Assembly: GCA_964462515.1 (NCBI GenBank)
Contig: CAYWXK010000035.1
Location: 1-40,956, forward strand
DNA length: 40,956 nucleotides
Direction: 5' to 3'
DNA from: CAYWXK01 sp964462515
GTDB lineage: Bacteria > Planctomycetota > Phycisphaerae > Sedimentisphaerales > Anaerobacaceae
Shown one piece after another: positions 24,583-33,518 of the stretch; within the stretch, counting starts at the first letter, position 1; each line of letters starts with the position of its first letter. The notes under the pieces are model-generated. The model had not been told where the DNA came from. It saw only the letters and a program-made list of their open reading frames with translations, and did not search any database. The translations under genes and the position numbers were made by a program.

Positions 24583-24640
24583 AAAACCGCTGCCTTCTAT
24601 GGTAAAAAGGACAAAAATAATTAGAAGGATGGGCGGTTTT
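24583..24640 (+). promoter_or_regulatory. Inverted repeat covering the addB ribosome binding site
   Basis: AAAACCGC (24583-24590) and CCTTCT (24593-24598) are complementary to GCGGTTTT (24633-24640) and AGAAGG (24623-24628). The AGAAGG half is also the only good Shine-Dalgarno sequence before the ATG at 24642. In RNA the stem would hide it, so translation of addB could be controlled by folding. Confidence 0.5.
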
Positions 24641-24641
24641 T

Positions 24642-27600
24642 ATGTCAGTGCAGTTTATACTTGGCAGAAGCGGTTCGGGCAAGACCGGCTATTGCCTGAA
24701 GGCAATCGTCGAGGCGCTGCTTTCTCCTTCTGACAAGCAATCATTGATTTTTCTTGTCCCCGAGCAGGCAACATATCAGGCGGAGCGTGCAATTTTAAGC
24801 GATAAGAGGATAGCCGGCTACAATAGATTGCACATCCTGTCATTTGACCGTTTGCAGTTTTTGCTATTAGGCAAGAACACCGCACGCCCGCAGCTTTCTC
24901 GCATCGGCCAGCAAATGATAGTCCACAGGATTCTGCGGGCTAACAAAAACAAGTTGGAACTTTTCGGGCCATCAGCTAACTGGCCTGGCTTGGCCCGGCA
25001 TATAGCAAATACTATCGCCGAGCTGCACCAGTATGCAAAGACGCCGGATGATATTGACCGGTTGCTAAATGATTTGCGCAAAGACCAGAGCAATAGCTTA
25101 TCCATCCTGAAATTTGCTGATATTGGTCTGGTTCTAAAAGAGTATCTTAGTTTTATTGAGGGTAAGTTTCTTGACCCTGATATTCAACTGACCCGTGCTC
25201 GCCGGGCAGTGCTGCAAGCAGCTTTGGTTAAAGATGCCCGGTTATGGGTCGATGGTTTTGCAGGATTTACCATCGGTGAGCTTTCAATCCTCGTCGAGCT
25301 ATTAAAGGTGGCCGCAGATGCGCAAATTGCTCTTTGCCTGGACCCATCGGAGATAGATTTAGCACATCCCGATGCGGCGGGATTGGATGAGACCTCTATG
25401 TTCTATCCGACACAACTTTCTTATGCTTCTCTTGTTGAGATAATAAAAAAGCAGAAACTATCGCTGGCTAAACCTATCATTCTCAAAGATACTCGCCGGT
25501 TTTCATCCTGTCCACAATTAGCCCATATGGAGCGGTATATATTTACGACAAAGCCGGCTAAAATTCCGACGGCGGATAGTATCCGTATCATATCGGCGCC
25601 AAATGAGCGGGCTGAGGTGCAATTTGTCGCAAGGCAGATAATCGAGTTGGTTAAGGAAAAGAATTATCGCTATCGTGACATCGCAGTTATTGCATCCGAC
25701 ATTGAGCGATATGAACATTATGTAAGGGCATATTTTAGTGATTATGGTCTGCCGTTTTTCATTGATAAGCGAAAACCATTGAATCAGCATCCGGTGGTTC
25801 AGCTTATTTGTTCTGCTCTGAAGGCAGTAACGGGAGGCTTTTCGAATGACGATATTTTCGCATATCTGAAAACCGACCTTGTGCCGCTGAATCGCTTTGA
25901 AATTGACCTGCTGGAAAATTACTGCCTTGCGTTTGGCATAAATGCCGGTGACTGGCAGAGTGACAAAGAGTGGCGTTTTGCCGGCCCTCGAATGCCTCTG
26001 TCGGGGGCAGGCGAAGATAGCGAGGATTCTGACGAGCAGCAGATAAATCAAATTCGAGTAAAGGCTATTGGGCCTTTGCTGGAGCTTAAAAATAGATTCT
26101 ATCAGGGTGATAATCTGCCAAAAGAAATCAGTCCCGAAGAGCTCACCCGGGTTATGTTCGATTTTCTTGATGCTCTGGATGTGCGCCAGACTGTCGGCGG
26201 TTGGATTGAGGAAGCGGCCCAGCAAAAAGATTATACAGCGGTTGATGAGCATCGACAGTTTTATGACTCGCTTGTGAATGTGTTTGATGAGCTTGTTGAG
26301 GTCTTTGCGGGTCAGGCTATGTCGGCTGAGGATTATTTTGCAATTATCAATTCTGCCTTTTCGCAGCTGGCTCTGGCTTTCATTCCGCCAACTTTGGACC
26401 AGGTTCTTGTCGGCTCGATTGAGCGCAGCCGACATCCCGATTTGAAAGCTGTTTTTCTAATAGGCTCTACTCAGAGGCAATTTCCGACCCCGGTTGTCTT
26501 CGATAGCATATTGACCGATGATGACCGCCGTGCAGCAGATTCGCCGGATTTCCGGTTAGCACCGACAACCAACCAGAAACTTGTCGAGCGCCAGTATCTT
26601 GCCTACATCGCGTTCACCCGGCCATCAGAATTGCTCTATATCACATATCCTGCGGTTGACCAGGATGGAACAGCTATACCTCGCTCGCAATTTATAGATG
26701 AGCTTGAACCGTTGTTTGAAGAACTCAAAGAAGAATCAATCGCTGATAATCAGGTTGACATCGAGAGGATTTCTAACCAGGCCGAGCTTGTCGATTTTCT
26801 ATGCAGCCGTCTCGGCAGGGATTCTCCAACACCGACGAGCAGTGACGATAGCCAATTTGTCGATTTATTAAGCGATATTTGTTCAGAAGAAGGATTTAAG
26901 CATCTGGGGTCAACCGTTCTATCTGTGCTAAATTATGAAAATTTGGCGCAGTTGGATAAAAGCGTGCTTGAGGAGCTTTTCGGGAAGAGGATAAAAGGCT
27001 CTGCGACAAGACTTAGTGATTTTGCGAAATGTCCATATAAGCATTTTGCAACGCATATATTGGAGTTGCAGGAGAGAAAAGAGTTTAAGTTTGAACCATT
27101 GGATGTCGGCAATTTCTACCATAACGTTCTGGATGTTTGGTTGAAGGCGATTAATGACGGCAACAAAGATTTCGCAAAGATTTCGGATGAAGAGCTAATG
27201 AGGATTTTGAGAGAAAAAATAGCACAGCTTGTCCAGACGCATCCTTTTGTGTCGAATTTTGCACGGCGCTCGGCACACAATACTTTTATAATCAATTCTG
27301 CTGCCCAGGTTCTTGAGGATTGCGTTCTGGCGATTGCGCAAATGGTGAGGGCCGGCAGCTTCAGGCCGGCAATGTCCGAAATTGGATTTGGCCAGGTTGA
27401 GGATACCCGCGATAGACTCGGCAAATATGAGCTTATGCTTTCCGGCAACCGTGTCTTATCTCTGGATGGCAAAATCGACCGGCTGGATATTGCGGATATT
27501 GCAGGTCGGAAACTTGCGATTATTTTAGATTATAAGCGCAGAGGAGAGTCTTTCGGCTGGACAGACCTTTACTATGGCCTCGATATGCAGCTTCCAATTT

Positions 27601-28103
27601 ACATTTTGGCTGTCCGCAATGCAGGCAGCTTGAAAGTAAAAGATGCAATAGGCGCGTTCTATATGCCTGTTGAAGCAAATATTGAACAAGTTTCGCTCGA
27701 TAAATTACCAAACAAAGCAGAAAAATTTACCCGTAAGGCAAACGGCATATTCAACGGAGACTTTTTCCAGCATCTCGATAATAAAACCACCAATAAGTTC
27801 TATAACTTCTTCGTTACCAAAGAAGGCAGCCAGTATGGTCATGATAATATAAGTGGGGCGTTAAGACCCGATAGTTTCGAAAAGATTCTTACTATTACTG
27901 AGAGAAAAATAATTAAGCTGGTCGAGGAAATAATATCGGGCAAAATTGATGTTCGGCCTTATAGAATCGGCACAAAGTCGCCGTGCGGATATTGTAAATA
28001 CAGGGCGGTCTGCCGATTCGATTGGCAGATAAATGACTACAATTCCTTAGTGTCGCTTGGAAAAAGCGAGATGCTTGAAAAGATAGGAGCGGCTGGTGGC
28101 TGA
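24642..28103 (+). CDS. addB: AddB-type subunit of the AddAB helicase-nuclease
   Basis: A 1153-residue AddB homologue. GRSGSGKTGYC near residue 8 is the Walker A motif. The C-terminal nuclease domain has LDGKIDRLD and ILDYKRRG (Asp and Lys of the active site near residue 962). The four Cys of the Fe-S staple are present: KCPYKHF (about 796) and SPCGYCKYRAVC (about 1115-1124). With AddA it resects double-strand breaks and loads RecA, as RecBCD does. Its stop codon overlaps the start of addA by 8 nt. A hairpin covers its ribosome site. Confidence 0.93.
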   Translation: MSVQFILGRSGSGKTGYCLKAIVEALLSPSDKQSLIFLVPEQATYQAERAILSDKRIAGYNRLHILSFDRLQFLLLGKNTARPQLSRIGQQMIVHRILRANKNKLELFGPSANWPGLARHIANTIAELHQYAKTPDDIDRLLNDLRKDQSNSLSILKFADIGLVLKEYLSFIEGKFLDPDIQLTRARRAVLQAALVKDARLWVDGFAGFTIGELSILVELLKVAADAQIALCLDPSEIDLAHPDAAGLDETSMFYPTQLSYASLVEIIKKQKLSLAKPIILKDTRRFSSCPQLAHMERYIFTTKPAKIPTADSIRIISAPNERAEVQFVARQIIELVKEKNYRYRDIAVIASDIERYEHYVRAYFSDYGLPFFIDKRKPLNQHPVVQLICSALKAVTGGFSNDDIFAYLKTDLVPLNRFEIDLLENYCLAFGINAGDWQSDKEWRFAGPRMPLSGAGEDSEDSDEQQINQIRVKAIGPLLELKNRFYQGDNLPKEISPEELTRVMFDFLDALDVRQTVGGWIEEAAQQKDYTAVDEHRQFYDSLVNVFDELVEVFAGQAMSAEDYFAIINSAFSQLALAFIPPTLDQVLVGSIERSRHPDLKAVFLIGSTQRQFPTPVVFDSILTDDDRRAADSPDFRLAPTTNQKLVERQYLAYIAFTRPSELLYITYPAVDQDGTAIPRSQFIDELEPLFEELKEESIADNQVDIERISNQAELVDFLCSRLGRDSPTPTSSDDSQFVDLLSDICSEEGFKHLGSTVLSVLNYENLAQLDKSVLEELFGKRIKGSATRLSDFAKCPYKHFATHILELQERKEFKFEPLDVGNFYHNVLDVWLKAINDGNKDFAKISDEELMRILREKIAQLVQTHPFVSNFARRSAHNTFIINSAAQVLEDCVLAIAQMVRAGSFRPAMSEIGFGQVEDTRDRLGKYELMLSGNRVLSLDGKIDRLDIADIAGRKLAIILDYKRRGESFGWTDLYYGLDMQLPIYILAVRNAGSLKVKDAIGAFYMPVEANIEQVSLDKLPNKAEKFTRKANGIFNGDFFQHLDNKTTNKFYNFFVTKEGSQYGHDNISGALRPDSFEKILTITERKIIKLVEEIISGKIDVRPYRIGTKSPCGYCKYRAVCRFDWQINDYNSLVSLGKSEMLEKIGAAGG

Positions 28104-31100
28104 AAAAAAGATTAGCTGGACAGAGCAGCAAAAGCGGGCAATCACTGCTCGCGGCAGTGACATTTTGGTTACCGCTTCTGCGGGCACAGGCAAGACCGCA
28201 GTTCTGTCGGGCCGGTGTGTTAATATCGTCTCTGACAAAGCGATATGTCCCGATGTCTGGAGCATACTGGTGTTGACTTTTACCGAAATGGCCGCCGAGC
28301 AGATGCGTTCTCGAATTGCCGAGCAGTTAAGGGGTGCTTTTTTGAAAAGCGGCGACTCTCATCTTCGCCGCCAGCTTGTGCTGCTTCAGGGTGCTGACAT
28401 CAGCACAATACATTCATTTTGCAAACGGCTTATCACGGAATACTTTTACAAGCTCGACCTCGACCCGACGTTTGGTGTAATAGATGCCGATGAGGCCAAA
28501 CTTCTAAAGGCTGATGTGCTCGAAAAGACCATCGACTGGGCCTGGCGGCAAAATCACCTGATACAGGGACTCCAGCAGCTTTTTCGTCGACGAGACCTTC
28601 GCACAAACGATGGATTCCTCGCAAAAATAATTGAGCTAAACGATTTTCTGGATGGGGTAGTTTTGCGGGAGAGCTGGTATGAAAGGGCGCTACAGCTTAC
28701 ACAAGACGATAATCCTTTTGCCACCGGTCTTGGTGAGAGGCAAAAACAAATCGTCTATGGTAAGTTGCAGGACATTCTTGAGCGGTTAAGACACGCTCAG
28801 AAACTCTACGTGGCGCAAAGTCCAAATGGCATCTGGGCTCAAAATCTCGAAGACAGACATATCAAGACGGTTAAACAGTGCGTGGATACTCTTTGCTCCG
28901 GCAAATGGGAACAATGCGTTAAGAGCTTAAGAGACTTTACCAAACCGACAACTTATACGCCGAAGGATGTCCCGGGGTCTATTGCCAAATTTCTTCATGA
29001 TACTGCAAAGAATGCTGTCGATGCGTTCGAGGAATTACAGGAGCTTGCGATATTAAATCCCGATTACCTCGACAGAGTAAGCGGTTCTATCGGATTGCAA
29101 ACCAGTGTGCTTGTTGAGCTTGTCAGGAAATTCGACCACTTGTATAGCCAGGCGAAGCGTGCGCTTAACTGTCTGGATTTTGCCGACCTTGAGCGTTATG
29201 CCTTGAAGCTTTTGACTATTGAAAATCCTTCAGGAGATTCGCTGTTGCCTTCCGAGACGGCCCTTGCGCTTCGGCAAAGGTTCAAATACATATTTGTTGA
29301 CGAATATCAGGATATTAATCCTGTGCAGCAAGCGATACTGGATGCGCTTAGCAGCACCGGCAATGTTTTTGTTGTAGGGGATGTCAAACAGAGTATCTAT
29401 GCCTGGCGTGGAGCTGAGCCGGAGATTTTCCTTGAGCGTCTCAAGCCCGCCTCGCCTGACCCGGCTAATGCGCCTGAAGGGCTGCGGGTTGACCTCAATG
29501 CCAATTTCCGCTCGACTAAAGAAATCCTCGATTTCGTCAACGAGATTTTTTCACGCATAATGACGGCTTCTTTGTCGAGTATTGATTACGACCAGTCCGC
29601 CCAATTAAGACCAGCACCTGACACGAGTCACGAGTCACGAGTCACGAGTCACGTAGTTGAGTTTCATATTCTTGACCAGATAAGTGCTGAAGCTGATTCT
29701 GAAAAAGAAGAAAATGAGTCAATTGATGAAAATCTTGGCGTTGTGACTTCGCGCCAGCGACAGGCAGCGATGATTGCACAGCGTATAAGACATATAGTCG
29801 GTGCAGATACGGGACAGGCCGAGTTTCAAATATATGATAAAGTCAAAGGCTGTCTGCGGGATGTTCAATATCGTGACATTGTAATATTGATGCGGTCGCT
29901 TGCCAAAAAAGCAAATGATTATGTCGAAGTGCTGCGGTTGGCGGGTGTGCATGTTAGCTGCCAGGCGACGGCTGGTTATTTCCAGGCAACGGAAATTACC
30001 GATATGTTGTCGCTGCTGAAGATTCTGGATAATCCCCAGCGTGACATCGAGTTGGCCGCTGTTCTGCGAAGTCCGATTTTTAACATCAGTGACACCGAGT
30101 TAGCAAAAATAAAACTGCACAGCAGGTCAGGAAATTCAAAAATAAAAGAGCAGAAATCAAGATTTTGGAACCTTGTGATTCAGTATATTGAGTCCGGGTC
30201 TGACGGGGGACTTGCGGCGAAATTAAAAGGGATACTCGCCAGGATAGAAGAGTGGCGGACAGTCGCCAGGCGGGGAAAACTGGCAGATTTAATCTGGCAG
30301 GCCTTTCGGGAAACTAACTTTCTATCGTATGTGTCGGCTCTACCCAGCGGACAGGCACGCAGGGCTAATCTATTGAAACTGCACGATAGGGCCATACAGT
30401 TTGAGGGCTTTGCCACAAGCGGCGGGATACCGTCGCTGACCCGTTTTGTTGGATTTATTGAGAAGCTTCTGGAAGCGGGCCAGGATTGGGCGCCTGCTGA
30501 GCCGGATGCTTCAGCCGGAAATGCGGTGCGTATCTTGAGCGTCCATAAAAGTAAAGGATTGGAATTTCCAGTCGTATTTTTGGCTGAGCTGGAAACTAAA
30601 TTTAACAAGGAAGATGTTTATGCCGATTGTCTGGCCGACGCCAGATATACGCTCGGTTTGCAGATTATCGACCGCGCATCCAATAGCAAACTGTCTTCGC
30701 TTGCTCATCAGGTTATCGCTGAGGAGAAACTCAAGGCCACACTGGCCGAGGAAATGCGAATCCTTTACGTTGCGACAACGCGGGCAAGGGAACGGCTCAT
30801 TCTGACCGCTTCGCAAAAGCAAACAGTGTGTCAGCGTATAATCTCAGAAGGCCTTTTCTTTGGTGACCAGGCAATTCCTGATTTGCGGCTTCGCTCATCC
30901 CAGAGTCCGCTTGAATGGATTCTGCTTGGTCTTTGTGACCAAAAGGTTCTTCACGATACATTCGAGACAGGTCTATCAAAAGGTGCGTCTGATGACGCTT
31001 TGTTTAGTTTTAGGCTTTATGACCAGCCGCAGCTCCAGCAGCTCTCAAAGTTTGTCCTGGGTCTAAAGGCCGGCAAATCTAAACAGGTTCATTTAGGCGA

Positions 31101-31977
31101 ACGTCAGGAAAGTGTAAAACGCACTCCATCCAAGCTCTTTTTGCAGATAAAAAAATCTTTGGATTGGAAGTATCATTTTGGGGAAGCCCCGTATCTTCCT
31201 GCCAAAAGCTCAGTAACGCAATTGACGCATCGAAGCGATGAATACGTCCAATTCGATTACTCCAAGGCATTGGACCGCCGGCCTGCTGCTCTTGTGGCAG
31301 AGCCGGATTTAGGTGGGCGAGTTGAAAATCGTTTGATTGGTACTGCTGCTCACCTTGTAATTTCTCAAATTGATTTGAAAAGTCCTGTAACAAAAGAATC
31401 GGTCGAAAAGACAATTGAAAAACTTTTAGCTGGTAGCGCCATAACCACTGCTATTGCTGAGCGTATCGACGCTGATGCAATACTCGCGTTTTTCCAAAGC
31501 GACTTAGGAAAAATGTCCCTTGATAGCCGAAATACCGTCCTTCGCGATTGGCCGTTCACCTTCGCCCTTCCCGCCTCCGAGTTCCTCGTTACGAGCATCG
31601 AGCATCGCTTGTCCGCCGACTTGTCCGGCGTAGCGCAAACGAAGTCGGAAGCTTCAGCGAAGGCGGAAGTATCGCCTGTCCGGCGTAGCGCACCTGTCCT
31701 TCGTAGCGTTAGCGAAGAAGGAAGCGAAGTCGGAAGCATCGAGACCATCGTTGTTCAGGGCATAATCGATATGCTTATTCAAACCCTGCAGGGTCTGGTT
31801 GTTATAGATTTCAAAACTGATGATATTTCTGCCGGTCAGGTTCCTCGACGGGCCAAACTCTACCGCCAGCAGTTAGACCTCTACGCCCGTGCCGCCTCTA
31901 CCATCCTCAAATCCGAATCCATCGCAAAATGGCTGTATTTCCTAAAGCCGGGATGTGGAATTGAAATCAAAAATTAA
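28096..31977 (+). CDS. addA: AddA-type helicase-nuclease subunit
   Basis: A 1293-residue UvrD/RecB-like helicase with a C-terminal nuclease. Motifs in order: SWTEQQKRAI (Q motif), TASAGTGKTAVL (Walker A), FVDEYQDINPVQ (Walker B), GDVKQSIYAWRGAEP, LNANFRSTKEIL, LSVHKSKGLEFPVVF and LYVATTRARERLIL. The nuclease domain has GTAAHLVISQ, QGIIDMLI and VVIDFKTDD. The start is a GTG overlapping addB. Three repeat elements are translated: CACGAGT x4 near residues 509-520, a mixed word/palindrome block at residues about 1157-1216 inside the nuclease domain, and an array that encodes the last residues and the stop codon. Confidence 0.93.
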   Translation: MAEKKISWTEQQKRAITARGSDILVTASAGTGKTAVLSGRCVNIVSDKAICPDVWSILVLTFTEMAAEQMRSRIAEQLRGAFLKSGDSHLRRQLVLLQGADISTIHSFCKRLITEYFYKLDLDPTFGVIDADEAKLLKADVLEKTIDWAWRQNHLIQGLQQLFRRRDLRTNDGFLAKIIELNDFLDGVVLRESWYERALQLTQDDNPFATGLGERQKQIVYGKLQDILERLRHAQKLYVAQSPNGIWAQNLEDRHIKTVKQCVDTLCSGKWEQCVKSLRDFTKPTTYTPKDVPGSIAKFLHDTAKNAVDAFEELQELAILNPDYLDRVSGSIGLQTSVLVELVRKFDHLYSQAKRALNCLDFADLERYALKLLTIENPSGDSLLPSETALALRQRFKYIFVDEYQDINPVQQAILDALSSTGNVFVVGDVKQSIYAWRGAEPEIFLERLKPASPDPANAPEGLRVDLNANFRSTKEILDFVNEIFSRIMTASLSSIDYDQSAQLRPAPDTSHESRVTSHVVEFHILDQISAEADSEKEENESIDENLGVVTSRQRQAAMIAQRIRHIVGADTGQAEFQIYDKVKGCLRDVQYRDIVILMRSLAKKANDYVEVLRLAGVHVSCQATAGYFQATEITDMLSLLKILDNPQRDIELAAVLRSPIFNISDTELAKIKLHSRSGNSKIKEQKSRFWNLVIQYIESGSDGGLAAKLKGILARIEEWRTVARRGKLADLIWQAFRETNFLSYVSALPSGQARRANLLKLHDRAIQFEGFATSGGIPSLTRFVGFIEKLLEAGQDWAPAEPDASAGNAVRILSVHKSKGLEFPVVFLAELETKFNKEDVYADCLADARYTLGLQIIDRASNSKLSSLAHQVIAEEKLKATLAEEMRILYVATTRARERLILTASQKQTVCQRIISEGLFFGDQAIPDLRLRSSQSPLEWILLGLCDQKVLHDTFETGLSKGASDDALFSFRLYDQPQLQQLSKFVLGLKAGKSKQVHLGERQESVKRTPSKLFLQIKKSLDWKYHFGEAPYLPAKSSVTQLTHRSDEYVQFDYSKALDRRPAALVAEPDLGGRVENRLIGTAAHLVISQIDLKSPVTKESVEKTIEKLLAGSAITTAIAERIDADAILAFFQSDLGKMSLDSRNTVLRDWPFTFALPASEFLVTSIEHRLSADLSGVAQTKSEASAKAEVSPVRRSAPVLRSVSEEGSEVGSIETIVVQGIIDMLIQTLQGLVVIDFKTDDISAGQVPRRAKLYRQQLDLYARAASTILKSESIAKWLYFLKPGCGIEIKN
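29622..29653 (+). repeat. Heptamer array inside addA
   Basis: CACGAGT repeated four times without mismatch, then CACG. Translated as DTSHESRVTSHV in a loop between the NFRST motif region and the 2B-like part. Confidence 0.9.
31570..31742 (+). repeat. Composite repeat block inside the AddA nuclease domain
   Basis: Starts with a heptamer doublet (CATCGAG then CATCGC), followed by words that recur in both orientations: GTCCGGCGTAGCGC twice (31622, 31678), GAAGTCGGAAGC twice (31641, 31726), and a near-palindrome CTTCGTAGCGTTAGCGAAG (31699-31717). Roughly 60 codons of low-complexity sequence (Ser/Glu/Ala/Arg-rich) separate two conserved nuclease segments. Confidence 0.8.
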
Positions 31978-31989
31978 AAATCAAAATTG
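31963..31989 (+). repeat. Heptamer array at the addA stop codon
   Basis: Words GAAATCA, AAAATTA, AAAATCA and a partial fourth. The array supplies the last codons of addA (IEIKN) and the TAA at 31975-31977. Confidence 0.75.
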
Positions 31990-32112
31990 TGGTATCCCTG
32001 AACGATGGTATTTTAAGCGTGAGAGACTTGGGGATTGTACCGCTCCCCCTCGAATGCCTGCACCGGCAGGTCATTGAGAATTTTTGCGGATTGTTTATAA
32101 TCTCAGTAAAAG

Positions 32113-32814
32113 ATGGAAACCAGCAAAAACAAAACAAGTCCTTCATATCCGGCTATGCTGGCAAAGCTATATCTTGCCTTTCTGCTCGTATTGGTGATTA
32201 CTTTTGCATCGGCAGGCAGGATAACATACTGGCAGGGCTGGTTGTTTACCGGAACATATTTTACTCTTATGGAGATTACATTGATAAAGTTTGCTCGCAA
32301 AAAAGACCTTTTGTATGAACGCCTCAAACCAGGTCCGGGCGTAAAATGGTGGGACAAAATATTTCTTGCGTTCTACATATTTTTTTGTCTTTGTCTCCTT
32401 GCAGTTTCTGCCCTCGATGCAGGTCGGTTCCGCTGGTCGCCGCAATTGCCCCTTGCCTGCTATATAGCTGCTTATATAGTGTTCCTACTCTCTTATTTCT
32501 TTGCTTGTTGGGCTATGTGGACAAACAATTTCTTTTCCAGTCGTGTTCGCATTCAAACAGATAAAGGCCATTATGTTATTCAGGATGGCCCTTACCGTTT
32601 TGTCAGGCACCCCGGCTATTTAGGCATGATTATCTGGCTGTTAATTACGCCTTTGGTTCTCGGCTCTGTTTGGGGCCTCATTCCGGCGGCACTGGCTGTG
32701 ATTGCGGTTATCATACGAACGTATCTGGAAGACACCACATTGAAGAATGAGCTCCCCGGCTACGCCGATTATGCTTCTAAAGTCCCCTTCCGCCTAATCC
32801 GCGGAATATGGTGA
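32113..32814 (+). CDS. Isoprenylcysteine carboxyl methyltransferase-family membrane protein
   Basis: A 233-residue protein with about five membrane spans. The C-terminal signature QDGPYRFVRHPGYLGMIIW, then ITPLVLGSVWGLIPA, then RTYLEDTTLKNELPGYADYA, belongs to the ICMT/PEMT-type methyltransferases, where the R-H-P and E-D segments bind S-adenosylmethionine. Bacterial members methylate lipids or small molecules; the substrate here is unknown. Ribosome-site quality is modest (AAAAG). Confidence 0.85.
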   Translation: METSKNKTSPSYPAMLAKLYLAFLLVLVITFASAGRITYWQGWLFTGTYFTLMEITLIKFARKKDLLYERLKPGPGVKWWDKIFLAFYIFFCLCLLAVSALDAGRFRWSPQLPLACYIAAYIVFLLSYFFACWAMWTNNFFSSRVRIQTDKGHYVIQDGPYRFVRHPGYLGMIIWLLITPLVLGSVWGLIPAALAVIAVIIRTYLEDTTLKNELPGYADYASKVPFRLIRGIW

Positions 32815-33041
32815 AAACCGCCGAAGCATACACTCTTTCGCCAAGGTTAATGAGGGTTACACTTTTCAAATTCATCCACGGGTTTACATCTGCGGCTTTC
32901 TGCGAAGGCGGGTAAATCCAAGATGAAACACCACGTTTCACACATCAAACACGATGTTTCACATGGCGTAAGCCATCTGGCGCAAGCCATCCCTAAGCGG
33001 ACCTAAGCGGACGGCAAAATTTCCCGCGTAATACGTCTTTT

Positions 33042-33096
33042 CCTGATACCCTGTTCTCCTGGTGTCCTGCTGCCTGATGTTCTGATTCCCTGATTT
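33042..33096. repeat. Octamer tandem array
   Basis: Seven consecutive words of about 8 nt beginning CCTG or TCTG (CCTGATAC, CCTGTTCT, CCTGGTGT and so on). Non-coding here. Confidence 0.8.
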
Positions 33097-33108
33097 CCTC
33101 TTTACCTA

Positions 33109-33161
33109 TGTGCCTTTGTCCCTTTGTATTCTTTGTGTCTTTTGTGCCTTTTCGTGGCTAA
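33109..33161. repeat. 8/9-nt tandem array of TGTG-type words
   Basis: Six words such as TGTGCCTT, TGTCCCTT, TGTGTCTTT and TGTGCCTTT, closing with TCGTGGCTAA. A related array lies inside waaA (14911-14933) and a reverse-type one at 39473-39499. Confidence 0.75.
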
Positions 33162-33167
33162 TTTTTG

Positions 33168-33196
33168 TTGACTTTTCTTTGAAAATATGTTAAAAT
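33168..33196 (+). promoter_or_regulatory. Strong sigma-70 type promoter for the RNA candidate
   Basis: TTGACT (33168-33173), 17-nt spacer, TAAAAT (33191-33196). The predicted start at about 33203 is just before the first hairpin. It is about 500 nt from the next start codon. Confidence 0.65.
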
Positions 33197-33202
33197 TCCT
33201 CT

Positions 33203-33309
33203 CAGTTTGCCTGGTCCCTTAGGGGCCAGTAAGCAAACGCTCAACCGCCTCGATAGGCGGAGTTCAGATTGCATATCTGTAAGCCACTGAGTGGCACGGT
33301 CTTTCTTTT
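33203..33309 (+). ncRNA. Candidate small structured RNA with four hairpins
   Basis: Four stable hairpins in a row. (1) GTTTGC/GCAAAC encloses CTGGTCCC-TTA-GGGGCCAG with all 8 inner pairs formed (33205-33238). (2) CCGCCT-CGAT-AGGCGG (33245-33260). (3) CAGAT-TGCAT-ATCTG (33265-33279). (4) GCCAC-TGA-GTGGC (33283-33295), followed by a T-rich tail TCTTTCTTTT that could act as terminator. I do not recognise it as 6S, SRP RNA, RNase P RNA, tmRNA or a known riboswitch. It could be a free small RNA or a leader of the phosphofructokinase transcript. Confidence 0.55.
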
Positions 33310-33313
33310 ACCC

Positions 33314-33518
33314 GAAACTAAGAACTATGAACAATGAACAACGTCGAAGCGACGCTAATATCCTGACTGGTCGAGAAACTATGAACAATGAACTACGAAC
33401 AACTAAATTATGCAAAACAAACCCAATTTCTCAAAACCGAAAATGGTTGTAACCGCAGTATACACAATGACTAATAACAATGAACAACGAACTACGAACT
33501 ATTCAAAACAAACCCAAA
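33314..33518. repeat. Three heptamer arrays with duplicated flank
   Basis: Arrays at 33314-33348, 33375-33409 and 33468-33501 are built from words such as GAAACTA, TGAACAA, TGAACTA and CGAACAA with a 7-nt step. The flank CAAAACAAACCCAA occurs at 33413-33426 and again at 33504-33517, so part of the block has been duplicated. Confidence 0.85.

Noticed and set aside
25518..26435. 305-codon minus-strand reading frame antisense to addB
   Set aside because: It lies wholly within the well-supported addB frame, has basic, low-complexity composition and no ribosome site or family resemblance.
31570..31742. Frameshift or assembly error in addA
   Set aside because: The frame stays open on both sides with conserved nuclease motifs after it, and the same words occur elsewhere, so an in-frame repeat insertion explains the block better.
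31989..32318. 109-codon plus-strand frame overlapping the methyltransferase gene
   Set aside because: It covers the start of a clear membrane methyltransferase in another frame and shows no domain.
33265..33295. Cobalamin riboswitch, because of CTGTAAGCCACTG
   Set aside because: The other conserved boxes of the cobalamin riboswitch are missing and the hairpins are simple, local and regular; the word match is probably chance.
33314..33518. CRISPR array
   Set aside because: Units are 7 nt and directly adjacent, with no spacers and no cas genes in the window.
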